DNA of 61,218 bases from the NCBI GenBank assembly GCA_019119265.1, contig DWXI01000142.1:1-61218 (forward strand), given 5' to 3'. Within the stretch, counting starts at the first letter, position 1. Every line of letters begins with the position of its first letter. Positions 8,985 through 17,224 of the stretch are shown piece after piece. The notes beneath the pieces are model-generated. The model did no database searches. It saw only the letters and a program-made list of their open reading frames with translations, and was not told the origin of the DNA. The position numbers and the translations under genes were made by a program. Source of the DNA: Candidatus Mediterraneibacter intestinigallinarum. Lineage in GTDB: Bacteria > Bacillota > Clostridia > Lachnospirales > Lachnospiraceae.

Positions 8985-9023
8985 CATCTCAGCCCGGACG
9001 GCTGCATAGCTGAACTGTTTTTT
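8983..9023 (+). terminator. Rho-independent terminator after the moxR operon
   Basis: Arms aacatctcagc and gctgaactgtt pair with two mismatches, then a T run (9017-9023). The right arm has the same sequence family as the dispersed palindromes, suggesting that the terminator derives from, or is a remnant of, one of those elements. Confidence 0.65.
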
Positions 9024-9051
9024 GCAATTTAGACATAACATATGATATAAT
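9022..9051 (+). promoter_or_regulatory. Candidate sigma-A promoter for the LUD gene
   Basis: TTGCAA (9022-9027), 18-base spacer, TATAAT (9046-9051). The ~80-base leader that follows includes a small hairpin with cgaagc and gcttcg arms (about 9070-9091) whose role is unknown. Confidence 0.55.
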
Positions 9052-9131
9052 GATTGCGCTAAGCGCAGTCCGAAGCGATGAAATTGCTTCGCAACTTTGG
9101 CGTTTGATTCTATGAAAGTGAGGTCGTTGTG

Positions 9132-9767
9132 ATGGATGTAAGGCAGATGAGAAACGAGGCTCTCGGAAAACGTGTCGTAAAAGCACTGGAGTCGAGAAAT
9201 ATGGAAGCTTATTATGCGGCTGATAAGGAAGAGGCCGTTAAAAAGGCTCTTGAGCTGATCGCCAAGGGAAGTACGATTAATATGGGCGGGTCATCGTCTG
9301 TCCGTGAAGTGGGGCTGATCGACGCCATCAATGCAGGAAATTATGTGTTTTACGACAGAGATCAGGCGGCAACGCCGGAGGAACGTCATGAGATTGCTCT
9401 GAAAGCATTTACGTGCGATTGGTTCCTGGGAAGCGTTAATGCCATGAGCGAGGACGGTGTATTTGTAAATATAGATGGGAATGCAAACCGTGTGGCGGCT
9501 TATGCATTTGGTCCGAAGAATGTTCTTCTTATCGTAGGAATGAATAAGATCGTCAAGACGGAAGAGGACGCCATGCACAGGGCGAGAAATGAAGCGGCGC
9601 CGATCAACACACAGAGATTCGGAATTGATACGCCGTGTGTGAAAAACGGAAGCTGCTTTGACTGCAAGAGTCCGGACTGTATCTGCTGCCAGATCATGGT
9701 TACAAGATTCAGCAGGATCCCTAAACGCTTTAAGATTATTCTTGTGGATGAGAATCTCGGTTTTTAA
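9132..9767 (+). CDS. LUD-domain protein (LutC/YkgG-like lactate-utilisation family)
   Basis: A single LUD domain across 211 residues, with the family signatures TINMGGSSSVREVGL and GMNKIVKTEEDA. A Cys-rich tail, CFDCKSPDCICCQ (about residues 176-188), resembles the form of this family common in Clostridia. Relatives take part in L-lactate oxidation complexes (LutABC), but no LutA or LutB gene is nearby, so the specific reaction is uncertain. The start is ATG at 9132, 8 bases after AGTGAGG; a GTG at 9129 is also possible. The lar genes 2.6 kb downstream also concern lactate-type chemistry, but a link is speculative. Confidence 0.82.
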   Translation: MDVRQMRNEALGKRVVKALESRNMEAYYAADKEEAVKKALELIAKGSTINMGGSSSVREVGLIDAINAGNYVFYDRDQAATPEERHEIALKAFTCDWFLGSVNAMSEDGVFVNIDGNANRVAAYAFGPKNVLLIVGMNKIVKTEEDAMHRARNEAAPINTQRFGIDTPCVKNGSCFDCKSPDCICCQIMVTRFSRIPKRFKIILVDENLGF

Positions 9768-9805
9768 AATATCGATTATGACAGAATTCGAAAGGAATTA
9801 ACAGA

Positions 9806-10690
9806 ATGGGTACAGGCGGAGAAAGAAAGCCCGGAACCGGCAGGAAAAGGAGAAAAGTACGCAGCAGGAGCGTGCGCCGGAGAGAACAGCAAAAGGAACG
9901 GCAGGCGGCTGCGCCGAACGAGGGAAGGAACGGGAAGAAGAAAAAACAAAAAAGGGCTGCGTTTGACATCCTTTCAGGTACAGTATTGATCGTGGCGGTC
10001 TGCGTTTTTGTATTCTCGCTCTATCAGCTTGTTATGATGCTGGTCCCGTATTATACAGGGGGGAAGGAATACGACGAGATCCAGGATCTGGCTGTTGAGG
10101 CAGACGGAGATGGAACCGGATTCAGTGTGGACTTTGATGCGCTGCTGGAGATCAATCCCGATACAATTGCATGGATCAGATTCGATGAGCCATCGATCAT
10201 TAACTATCCTGTTGTGAAAAGCGCGGACAACAACGAATATCTTACGAAGACATTTGCAGAGAACGACAATAAGCTCGGCGCAATCTTCATGGATATGAGA
10301 AACAACAGCGATTTTTCAGACAGAAATACGATCATATACGGACATCATCTCAATGTAAGTCCTGATATGTTTTCAAGGCTTCATCTGTATGAAGATGAAG
10401 AGTTCTGTCAGGAACATCCGGATTTTTATATTTATACTCCGGACGGAAAAGTGCGGACTTATACTGTGTTTTCCGCCGGCGTTGTAAATGCTTCGGCTGA
10501 TAATTATGACATTGAATTTGCGTCGGATGAGGAATTTGAACAGTACATAGAAATCTGCCGGGAATCTTCCAATTATCAGGTGGATGTAGAAGTGGATGCG
10601 CAGTCGCAGATCGTGAGTCTCTCCACTTGTACGGGAGACCGGCGAGATGAGCGTTTCCTGCTTCAGGGAGTCCTCACGGCGGTAGACTGA
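9806..10690 (+). CDS. srtB: Class B sortase
   Basis: Membrane-anchored transpeptidase that attaches surface proteins to the cell wall. The N-terminus (residues 1-52) is highly basic and low in complexity. One membrane segment follows (about 55-78), then the extracellular catalytic domain. Catalytic His is in IIYGHHL, Cys in VSLSTCTG, and Arg in DRRDERFLL. Length of 294 residues and motif spacing fit class B. No substrate gene is adjacent. The only LPxTG-type protein in the window is the adhesin of the integrated element 34 kb away, which cannot be assigned to this enzyme. Confidence 0.9.
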   Translation: MGTGGERKPGTGRKRRKVRSRSVRRREQQKERQAAAPNEGRNGKKKKQKRAAFDILSGTVLIVAVCVFVFSLYQLVMMLVPYYTGGKEYDEIQDLAVEADGDGTGFSVDFDALLEINPDTIAWIRFDEPSIINYPVVKSADNNEYLTKTFAENDNKLGAIFMDMRNNSDFSDRNTIIYGHHLNVSPDMFSRLHLYEDEEFCQEHPDFYIYTPDGKVRTYTVFSAGVVNASADNYDIEFASDEEFEQYIEICRESSNYQVDVEVDAQSQIVSLSTCTGDRRDERFLLQGVLTAVD

Positions 10691-10759
10691 TCATACGATG
10701 ATCCTGGCGCGACAAGAATGCGTTGGACAGTGATTTCAATGAAGAAAGAGAAAGAAGAT

Positions 10760-10969
10760 ATGGCGGACAGATTTGATGTGGGAGATATCATTAAAATGAA
10801 AAAGGCTCATCCCTGCGGAAGCCACGAATGGGAAATCCTGCGGACAGGAGCGGATTTCAGGCTGAAATGTATGGGATGCGGTCATCAGATCATGGTATCG
10901 AGAAAACTGGTAGAGAAGAATACAAGACAGATCACCAAGAAGGAGCAGCAGGATGGGGCTGCTAACTGA
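10760..10969 (+). CDS. DUF951 family protein
   Basis: Small conserved Firmicutes protein of unknown function. It contains the hallmark KKAHPCGSHEWEI and LKCMGCGHQIMVSR motifs; the CxxC and upstream Cys suggest a metal-binding or beta-rich fold. I use the ATG at 10760 (69 residues) because GAAAGAAG lies just upstream and family members begin about 8 residues before GDIIKMKK. In-frame ATGs at 10718 and 10739 lack ribosome sites. Confidence 0.85.
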   Translation: MADRFDVGDIIKMKKAHPCGSHEWEILRTGADFRLKCMGCGHQIMVSRKLVEKNTRQITKKEQQDGAAN

Positions 10970-10993
10970 CGGAAAGACATGGGAGATGAAACG

Positions 10994-11410
10994 ATGAAGG
11001 TCCTGATTATTGACGGACAGGGCGGAGGACTCGGGCGCCAGCTCGTGAGCGCTGTAAAGGAATATGATCGGAATATCGAGGTACTGGCCGTGGGAACGAA
11101 CAGCGCGGCTACAAATACTATGCTCAGAGCCGGGGCGGATCAGGCGGCTACAGGAGAAAATTCCGTGGTTGTTGCTTCGGCACGGGCTGATGTGATCATG
11201 GGGCCGGTAGGAATCGTGATCGCAGACTCCATGTTGGGAGAGATTACCCCGCGCATGGCTGTGGCGGTGGGCCAGAGCAGTGCAAAGAGAATATTGATTC
11301 CGGTCAACCTATGTGATAATATTGTTGTGGGCGTATCTGATGCGTCCATGGGAAAAAATGTACAGAATGCAATAGAAGCACTGGCGTGTTTTACCCGTAA
11401 GATCGAATGA
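10994..11410 (+). CDS. DUF3842 family protein
   Basis: A 138-residue protein with a Gly-rich N-terminus (MKVLIIDGQGGGLGRQLV), looking like a nucleotide-binding Rossmann strand and loop. It continues with GPVGIVIADSMLGEITP and ends in a conserved NLCDNIVVGV stretch. Function unknown. The ATG at 10994 follows GGGAG by about 8 bases; the upstream ATG at 10979 adds MGDET only. It is encoded just before the lar-nik operon but is separated from it by a terminator. Confidence 0.82.
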   Translation: MKVLIIDGQGGGLGRQLVSAVKEYDRNIEVLAVGTNSAATNTMLRAGADQAATGENSVVVASARADVIMGPVGIVIADSMLGEITPRMAVAVGQSSAKRILIPVNLCDNIVVGVSDASMGKNVQNAIEALACFTRKIE

Positions 11411-11499
11411 AAGACCGTAACGGCAGGAAGCCGGCGGAAGCGGCAGAAGCCGATGTGATCGATCCGGGCGGACGTCAGTATTTTGTATGAGATATCAGG

Positions 11500-11539
11500 A
11501 AGGTATCTGCTTTCGGGAGAAGGCAGGTACTTTCTTTTT
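11500..11539 (+). terminator. Rho-independent terminator after the DUF3842 gene
   Basis: AAGGTATCTG (11500-11509) pairs with CAGGTACTTT (11524-11533) through 10 positions including two G-U pairs, followed by CTTTTT. It separates the DUF951/DUF3842 transcript from the lar operon. Confidence 0.6.
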
Positions 11540-11552
11540 GTGCGATAAGCCC

Positions 11553-11706
11553 GGAGAGCGGACGCATGGAGGGTCAGGCTTGCCTGAACGCCCATGCGGA
11601 CATTCAACGGGCAACGGTCAGCGAGGAACGTAGTTCCGAGCTGAGCGGTACAGCGGAGAGCGGACGCATGGAGGGTCAGGCTTGCCTGAACGCCCATGCG
11701 GACATT
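11553..11706 (+). repeat. Duplicated 52-bp palindromic unit with structured spacer, upstream of larE
   Basis: Identical 52-bp copies at 11553-11604 and 11655-11706. Each contains nested inverted arms (cgcatgg with ccatgcg, and tcaggc with gcctga). The 50-bp spacer also folds (ggaac with gttcc; ggtcagc with gctgagc). The second copy ends 9 bases before the larE ribosome site. Together with the upstream terminator, this 316-bp gap has no credible gene; an antisense reading frame here exists only because the repeat lacks stops. Confidence 0.85.
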
Positions 11707-11725
11707 TGGCGAGAGGAGTGAAGAT

Positions 11726-12487
11726 ATGACATTGAAAGATTTTTTTGAACAGGTGCCAAAGGCGGCGGCTGCATTTTCTGGAGGAACAGATTCAGCGTTT
11801 GTCCTCTGGGCGGCGAAAAAATATGGCTGCGATGTTCACGCCTACTATGTAAGGACTGCGTTCCAGCCAGAGTTTGAGCTTGAAGACGCACGGCGTTTGG
11901 CAGAGGAACTGGATATTCCAATGACTGTAGTAGACATGGATATCCTTTCTGTTCCAGAGGCGAAAGAAAACGGTGCGGAACGCTGCTATTACTGTAAGCG
12001 GGCAATTTTTACACATCTGTGGGAAGCAGCCAGATCTGATGGTTATTCTGTCCTTCTGGATGGAACGAATGCATCGGACGATGCGGGAGACCGGCCGGGC
12101 ATGAGGGCGCTGAGAGAGATGGAAGTCCGCTCGCCTCTCCGGGAATGCGGCATTACGAAGGAATGGGTGAGAGAACAATCGAAAGAAGCAGCTCTTTTTA
12201 CATGGGATAAACCTGCATATGCCTGTCTGGCAACGCGCATTCCTGTAGGAACCCCGATTACAGCAACTGATCTAAACCGGGTGGAACAGGCGGAGAATGT
12301 CATGGCTGCACTGGGATTTCGGGATTTCCGTGTTCGTATGTACGGAACCGGGGCCCGGATTCAGGTTACGGAGGATCAGATGCAGCTTGTGATGGAGAAT
12401 AGAAAACAGATCTATGAAAAACTGGGGGGCTTGTTTTCGGCGGTGTTCCTTGATCTGGAGGAAAGGAGAGTAAGTAATGGACAATAA
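11726..12487 (+). CDS. larE: ATP-dependent sacrificial sulfur transferase LarE
   Basis: PP-loop enzyme that adenylates the pyridinium dicarboxylate intermediate and donates sulfur during synthesis of the nickel-pincer nucleotide (NPN). The SGGTDSAF loop is at residues 18-25. Conserved AYACLATRIP holds a Cys in the region of the sacrificial or Fe-S cysteine, and CYYCKRA gives two more, so either a sacrificial-Cys or an Fe-S-assisted mechanism is possible. The start is the ATG at 11726 with GAGGAG upstream; the in-frame ATG at 11696 lies inside the repeat. It overlaps larB by 11 bases. Confidence 0.93.
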   Translation: MTLKDFFEQVPKAAAAFSGGTDSAFVLWAAKKYGCDVHAYYVRTAFQPEFELEDARRLAEELDIPMTVVDMDILSVPEAKENGAERCYYCKRAIFTHLWEAARSDGYSVLLDGTNASDDAGDRPGMRALREMEVRSPLRECGITKEWVREQSKEAALFTWDKPAYACLATRIPVGTPITATDLNRVEQAENVMAALGFRDFRVRMYGTGARIQVTEDQMQLVMENRKQIYEKLGGLFSAVFLDLEERRVSNGQ

Positions 12488-13241
12488 ATACGATATTTTA
12501 CAATTGCTGCGGAGTGTGGCAGACGGTACGACTTCACCTGAGGATGCGCTTCTGAATTTAAAAGAGGAACCATTTGAAGATCTGGATTATGCCAAGATCG
12601 ATTACCACAGGAGTATCCGGCAGGGGGCGTCTGAGGTGATCTACGGCGCAGGAAAGACGCCGGAACAGATTAAGGGAATTGTCACCGCCATGGGAGAGCG
12701 GGGATGCAGGAATATACTTGTTACACGGATCGGACAGAAAGCTGCCGATATTCTATGTCAGGCAGTTCCGACAGAGTATTATCCTCTTCCGAAACTTGCT
12801 GTCGCATATCCTGAGAAACAGGCGTGTCGCGGCAATATCGTCGTGGCGACAGGCGGCACGAGCGATATGCCGGTGGCGGAAGAAGCCGCCCTGACTGCTG
12901 AGACAATGGGGAATAAAGTTACCCGCCTCTATGACGTGGGAGTAGCCGGACTTCACCGTCTGCTCTCAAATCTGGATTCTCTTATGAGCGCCCGCTGCGT
13001 AGTGGCGGTGGCAGGTATGGAAGGGGCTCTTGCCTCGGTGATCGGAGGACTGGTGGACTGCCCTGTGATCGCGGTGCCGACAAGCGTTGGATACGGCGCA
13101 AGCTTCGGAGGACTGTCAGCGCTTTTGTCCATGCTTAATTCATGTGCTTCCGGATGCAGCGTCGTCAATATAGACAACGGATTCGGAGCGGGGTATCTGG
13201 CGAGCATGATCAATCAGATGGAAGGTATAAAGGAGAATTAG
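12477..13241 (+). CDS. larB: Nickel-pincer cofactor biosynthesis protein LarB
   Basis: Carboxylates the pyridinium ring and hydrolyses the phosphoanhydride of nicotinic acid adenine dinucleotide, the first step of NPN synthesis. The C-terminal two-thirds is PurE-like, with VVATGGTSDMPVAEEA and AVPTSVGYGASFGG motifs and a late Cys pair (SCASGCSVVNIDNG) where the family's catalytic Cys is expected. Length of 254 residues is normal. It is translationally coupled to larE and is followed by larC after three bases. Confidence 0.94.
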   Translation: MDNKYDILQLLRSVADGTTSPEDALLNLKEEPFEDLDYAKIDYHRSIRQGASEVIYGAGKTPEQIKGIVTAMGERGCRNILVTRIGQKAADILCQAVPTEYYPLPKLAVAYPEKQACRGNIVVATGGTSDMPVAEEAALTAETMGNKVTRLYDVGVAGLHRLLSNLDSLMSARCVVAVAGMEGALASVIGGLVDCPVIAVPTSVGYGASFGGLSALLSMLNSCASGCSVVNIDNGFGAGYLASMINQMEGIKEN

Positions 13242-13244
13242 GAT

Positions 13245-14606
13245 ATGAGAACACTTTATATAGAGTGCAATATGGGAGCGGCAGGCGATATGCTCATGTC
13301 CGCTCTGTATGAATTGATGGATGAGGAACAGAAGGAAGAGTTTATGAAACGCATGAACGGACTGGGGCTGCCCGGTGTTAAGATCACACCCCGTAAGGCT
13401 GTTACATGCGGCATATCCGGCACACATATGGAAGTGACTGTGTACGGGGAGGAAGAACATGAACCGGGAGGAGAGCATAGAGCACCGCATCCCGGCCATC
13501 ACGGGCATAGCCATGCGGAAATGCATGGAGATCATCACGGACATGCTCATCCCGGGCATGCAGGACATCATCACCATGCGGATCCCCTGCATATTGCAGA
13601 AATGATCGGCGGGCTGGATTTGCCGGAGGAGGTGCGCGTTAATGCAGGACAGGTCTACGATGCGATCGCGGACGCCGAGGCAAAGGCTCACGGGTGTCCG
13701 GTGGAACAGGTACATTTTCATGAGGTAGGCGCGCTGGATGCAGTGGCCGACGTTACAGGAGTGTGTTATGCCATATATCTGCTGAAGCCAGAGCGCATCG
13801 TGGTATCTCCCATCCATGTAGGCAGCGGAACTGTGCGCTGCGCCCACGGGATCATGCCGGTGCCGGCTCCTGCCACGGCAAATCTGCTGGCTGATGCGCC
13901 GATATACGGCGGCGGCATCCGTGGAGAACTGTGTACGCCCACAGGTGCGGCGCTGCTTATACACTTTGCGGATCATTTTGGAGATATGCCGGTCATGGAA
14001 AAAACGAGTGTGGGCATTGGAGTTGGAACGAAGGAATTTGAGCAGGCAAACTGCGTGAGAGTATTTTGGGGCGAAACGCAGACAATGAAAACGATGGCTG
14101 GAACGGAAACTTCGGGAAAGCAGATGCAGAACGCAGGTTCAGGAAACGGATGCATAGCAGAACTGGTATGTAATATCGATGATATGACTCCGGAAGCTCT
14201 TGCATTTGCCAAGGCAAGACTGATAGAGCTTGGCGCTCTGGATGCGTATACAGTGGCGGGTACCATGAAGAAAGGCCGACCGGGATGGGAGCTTACGGTG
14301 CTCTGTGAGGCCGACCGGATCGATGCAACTGCACGGAATATCATGAGAGAGACAACCACCAATGGAGTCAGGGCACGTCTCTGTGAGAAATATTTCCTTA
14401 CACCCGGTATTGAAACAGTACAGACAGAGTATGGGCAGATGCGGATCAAGACGGCGGAAGGTTTCGGGATCCGGCATGAGAAGCCGGAATATGAAGATAC
14501 GGCGGATTATGCGCGAAAAGCTCAGATGTCCTACAGGGAAGCGTATGAGCGGGTGCTTGCTCTCAGAAAAGAGCAGACACGGAAAACAGAGCGGGAAGGA
14601 GATTAG
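13245..14606 (+). CDS. larC: Nickel insertion protein LarC, uninterrupted, with His-rich insert
   Basis: CTP-dependent cyclometallase that inserts nickel into the pincer ligand. It begins with the typical MRTLYIECNMGAAGDM stretch and continues through VEQVHFHEVGALDA and AELVCNIDDMTPE. Residues about 69-113 form a His-rich segment (HHGHSHAEMHGDHHG and so on) suited to nickel storage or binding. In Lactiplantibacillus plantarum the protein is made by ribosomal frameshifting as LarC1/LarC2; here one reading frame covers both halves. GGAG precedes the ATG. Next comes the nik transporter at 3 bases. Confidence 0.94.
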   Translation: MRTLYIECNMGAAGDMLMSALYELMDEEQKEEFMKRMNGLGLPGVKITPRKAVTCGISGTHMEVTVYGEEEHEPGGEHRAPHPGHHGHSHAEMHGDHHGHAHPGHAGHHHHADPLHIAEMIGGLDLPEEVRVNAGQVYDAIADAEAKAHGCPVEQVHFHEVGALDAVADVTGVCYAIYLLKPERIVVSPIHVGSGTVRCAHGIMPVPAPATANLLADAPIYGGGIRGELCTPTGAALLIHFADHFGDMPVMEKTSVGIGVGTKEFEQANCVRVFWGETQTMKTMAGTETSGKQMQNAGSGNGCIAELVCNIDDMTPEALAFAKARLIELGALDAYTVAGTMKKGRPGWELTVLCEADRIDATARNIMRETTTNGVRARLCEKYFLTPGIETVQTEYGQMRIKTAEGFGIRHEKPEYEDTADYARKAQMSYREAYERVLALRKEQTRKTEREGD

Positions 14607-14608
14607 TA

Positions 14609-16225
14609 ATGAGAAAACGATGGATTTCTGTATTGCTCGTATTTGCCGTGTCAGTATCGGTCCTTGCAGGATGTCAGGGGAACAATTCGGAAAACCAGTT
14701 GGCAGTACAGCAGAGAATAGCAGACTCTTCAGTAGTGATCGCCATGGACCCCAATTCCGAGCCCGAGGCGGGATTTGATCCGGCCTATGGCTGGGGAGCC
14801 GGTGAACACGTCCATGAGCCACTGATTCAAAGCACGCTCACAGTGACGAACACAGATCTGACGATCGGGTATGATCTGGCGACAGATTACACAGTCAGCG
14901 AAGACGGACTGACCTGGACGGTAACCATCCGCGATGATGTGAAGTTTACCGACGGGGAGCCGCTGACCGCGGAAGATGTTGCTTTTACGTACAACATAGT
15001 AAAAGAGTCCAGCTCAGTCAATGATTTTACAATGTTGGACTATGCGGAGGCTGCAGATGCGACCACGATTGTGTTTCACATGATACGCCCGTTTTCCATA
15101 TGGCCGTATACTATGGCGATCGTAGGGATCGTGCCGGAACACTCTTACGACAGCGCCACTTACGGTTCCAATCCCATCGGCTCGGGCAGGTATATCCTGA
15201 AGCAGTGGGATCGGGGGCAGCAGGTGATCCTTGAGGCGAACCCGGATTATTATGGCGAGGCGCCAGAGATGCAGCGGGTTACGATTCTGTTCATGGAAGA
15301 GGATGCGGCATTTCTTGCGGCTCAGGCAGGAGAGGTGGATCTGGCATATACATCAGCCACCTATTCGGATCAGGAGATTGACGGGTATGATCTTGCCGCA
15401 TATGCAAGTGTGGACAACAGAGGGTTTAACCTTCCTACTGTGGAGGAAAGCACGGATTCAGAGGGGCACACAGAGGGAAATGACTTTACTTCTGACGTGC
15501 TGGTTCGTCGTGCCATCAATATCGGCATCGACCGGCAGGAGATGATCGACAATGTATTAAATGGATACGGCAGTCCGGCCTACAGTGTCTGCGATCAGCT
15601 CCCGTGGTACAATGAAGCCTCGGAAGTAGAGTATGATCCCGAGGAAGCGGCGGCGCTGCTGGATGAGGCGGGCTGGATCGTGGGAGACGACGGCGTCCGC
15701 GAGAAAGACGGAAAAAAAGCAGAACTAAACCTTCTCTATTCTACCGGGGATTCGGTTCGCCAGGCTCTTGCCGCAGATTCTGCAGACCAGCTCGGGGAAC
15801 TGGGAATTTCCTGCACTCTTGAGGGTGTAGGCTGGGATACGGCGTATGACCGCGCCCTTTCAGATCCGCTGATCTGGGGCTGGGGAGCCCATACTCCAAT
15901 GGAACTCTACAACATTTACCACACCATCGAAGGAACGGATTCAGCACAGTATTCACCGTATTCAAACAGTGCGGTGGATGCATATATGGATCAGGCGCTT
16001 GCTGCCAATGATCTGGAAGAATCCTACGGGTTGTGGCAGCAGGCGCAGTGGAACGGAACCACGGGCGTGACGCAGGACGGAGACATTCCGTGGGTATGGC
16101 TTGTCAACATCGATCATCTCTACTGGGTGAGAGACGGTCTGAATGTAGCGGAGCAAAAGATCCACCCTCACGGACACGGATGGTCCATCGTTAATAATGT
16201 AGATCAGTGGAGTTGGAAAGGATGA
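14609..16225 (+). CDS. Nickel/peptide-type ABC transporter substrate-binding lipoprotein
   Basis: Family 5 extracellular binding protein (NikA/DppA group). A signal peptide ends in the lipobox VLAGC, so it is a lipoprotein on the outer face. The family signature occurs near residues 60-130 (ATDYTVSEDGLTWTVTIRDD and FTDGEPLTAEDVAF). Length 538. Position directly after larC within one run of tightly spaced genes makes nickel, free or chelated, the likely cargo; family membership alone would also allow peptides. GAAGGAG precedes the ATG. Confidence 0.88.
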   Translation: MRKRWISVLLVFAVSVSVLAGCQGNNSENQLAVQQRIADSSVVIAMDPNSEPEAGFDPAYGWGAGEHVHEPLIQSTLTVTNTDLTIGYDLATDYTVSEDGLTWTVTIRDDVKFTDGEPLTAEDVAFTYNIVKESSSVNDFTMLDYAEAADATTIVFHMIRPFSIWPYTMAIVGIVPEHSYDSATYGSNPIGSGRYILKQWDRGQQVILEANPDYYGEAPEMQRVTILFMEEDAAFLAAQAGEVDLAYTSATYSDQEIDGYDLAAYASVDNRGFNLPTVEESTDSEGHTEGNDFTSDVLVRRAINIGIDRQEMIDNVLNGYGSPAYSVCDQLPWYNEASEVEYDPEEAAALLDEAGWIVGDDGVREKDGKKAELNLLYSTGDSVRQALAADSADQLGELGISCTLEGVGWDTAYDRALSDPLIWGWGAHTPMELYNIYHTIEGTDSAQYSPYSNSAVDAYMDQALAANDLEESYGLWQQAQWNGTTGVTQDGDIPWVWLVNIDHLYWVRDGLNVAEQKIHPHGHGWSIVNNVDQWSWKG

Positions 16226-17224
16226 TTGAGTTTGAAACATCGTCTTCAGTTTACCGGAAAAAAATTAATTCGCATGGCATTACTTCTTCTGGGCGTCAGT
16301 ATCGTCACCTTTCTTCTGATGTGTGCATCTCCGCTTGATCCACTTCAGACAAATATAGGGCAGGCGGCGCTGGGAACCATGAGTTCCGAGCAGATTGCAA
16401 AACTGCAAGCATACTGGGGCGTGGATACGCCTCCGCTTACCAGATATCTGGGCTGGCTTACGGATGTGCTGAAAGGGGATTTCGGTACGTCCCTTCTCTA
16501 CCGACAGCCGGTGCTTACTGTCATTGGTCAGCGCCTTATCAGTTCGTTCTGGCTGCTATTGTCCGCATGGGTGATTTCGGGCGTGCTTGGATTGACGATG
16601 GGTGTGATTGCGGGGGCATGCCGGGGCAGATGGCCGGACCGGCTGATCAGAGGATACTGTCTTCTGATCTCTAGTACACCGGCTTTCTGGCTGGCTATCC
16701 TGCTGCTTTTGATCTTTGCGGTATGGCTGGGCTGGCTGCCCGTCGGACTTTCGGTACCGGCCGGGGTGGAGGCGGCGGCAGTTACAGTCGCAGACCGGTT
16801 CCGTCATGCCATCCTTCCCGCTTTGACCTTAAGCATTACCGGCGTGGCAAATATCGCGCTCCATACAAGGGAGAAGATGATCAATGTCATGGAGTCGGAT
16901 TATGTACTCTTCGCCCGGGCGCGGGGAGAATCGGAAATATCCATCATCCTGCGCCACGGATTGCGCAATGTGGCGCTCCCGGCGATCACACTGCAGTTTG
17001 CCTCTGTCAGTGAGATCATCGGAGGATCTGTGCTGGTGGAACAGGTGTTTTCCTATCCGGGCCTTGGTCAGGCGGCAGTCACGGCGGGGCTTGGAAGTGA
17101 TCTGCCCCTTCTTCTGGGGATCACGATCGTCACGGCGGCGATTGTATTTGCCGGAAATCTCATCGCAGACCTGCTTTACGGCGTGATCGACCCGAAGATT
17201 CGAAAGGGGGCGGCGAGAGGATGA
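16226..17224 (+). CDS. nikB: NikB-like ABC transporter permease
   Basis: Integral membrane permease of the DppB/NikB family: an N-terminal membrane helix (about residues 12-32), a periplasmic loop, then five more helices. The EAA-type loop appears as ARARGESEISIILRHGLRNV, and ALPAITLQ and EQVFSYPGLG are characteristic. The start is TTG at 16226 directly after the preceding stop, with GGAAAGG upstream; no in-frame ATG is suitable. It overlaps the next permease gene by 4 bases. Confidence 0.88.
   Translation: MSLKHRLQFTGKKLIRMALLLLGVSIVTFLLMCASPLDPLQTNIGQAALGTMSSEQIAKLQAYWGVDTPPLTRYLGWLTDVLKGDFGTSLLYRQPVLTVIGQRLISSFWLLLSAWVISGVLGLTMGVIAGACRGRWPDRLIRGYCLLISSTPAFWLAILLLLIFAVWLGWLPVGLSVPAGVEAAAVTVADRFRHAILPALTLSITGVANIALHTREKMINVMESDYVLFARARGESEISIILRHGLRNVALPAITLQFASVSEIIGGSVLVEQVFSYPGLGQAAVTAGLGSDLPLLLGITIVTAAIVFAGNLIADLLYGVIDPKIRKGAARG

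Noticed and set aside
11140-11697. Antisense frame of 185 codons opposite the DUF3842 gene and the larE leader
   Set aside because: It contains the peptide GVQASLTLHASAL twice only because the 52-bp DNA repeat is read twice; the rest is antisense to the DUF3842 gene and there is no ribosome site.
11540-11725. Nickel/cobalt riboswitch in front of larE
   Set aside because: The context is suggestive, but I could not match the known consensus, and the leader is explained by the duplicated palindromes.
13140-13976. Antisense Met/His-rich frame opposite larB/larC
   Set aside because: Its unusual composition is the complement of the larC His-rich insert; the sense gene is certain.
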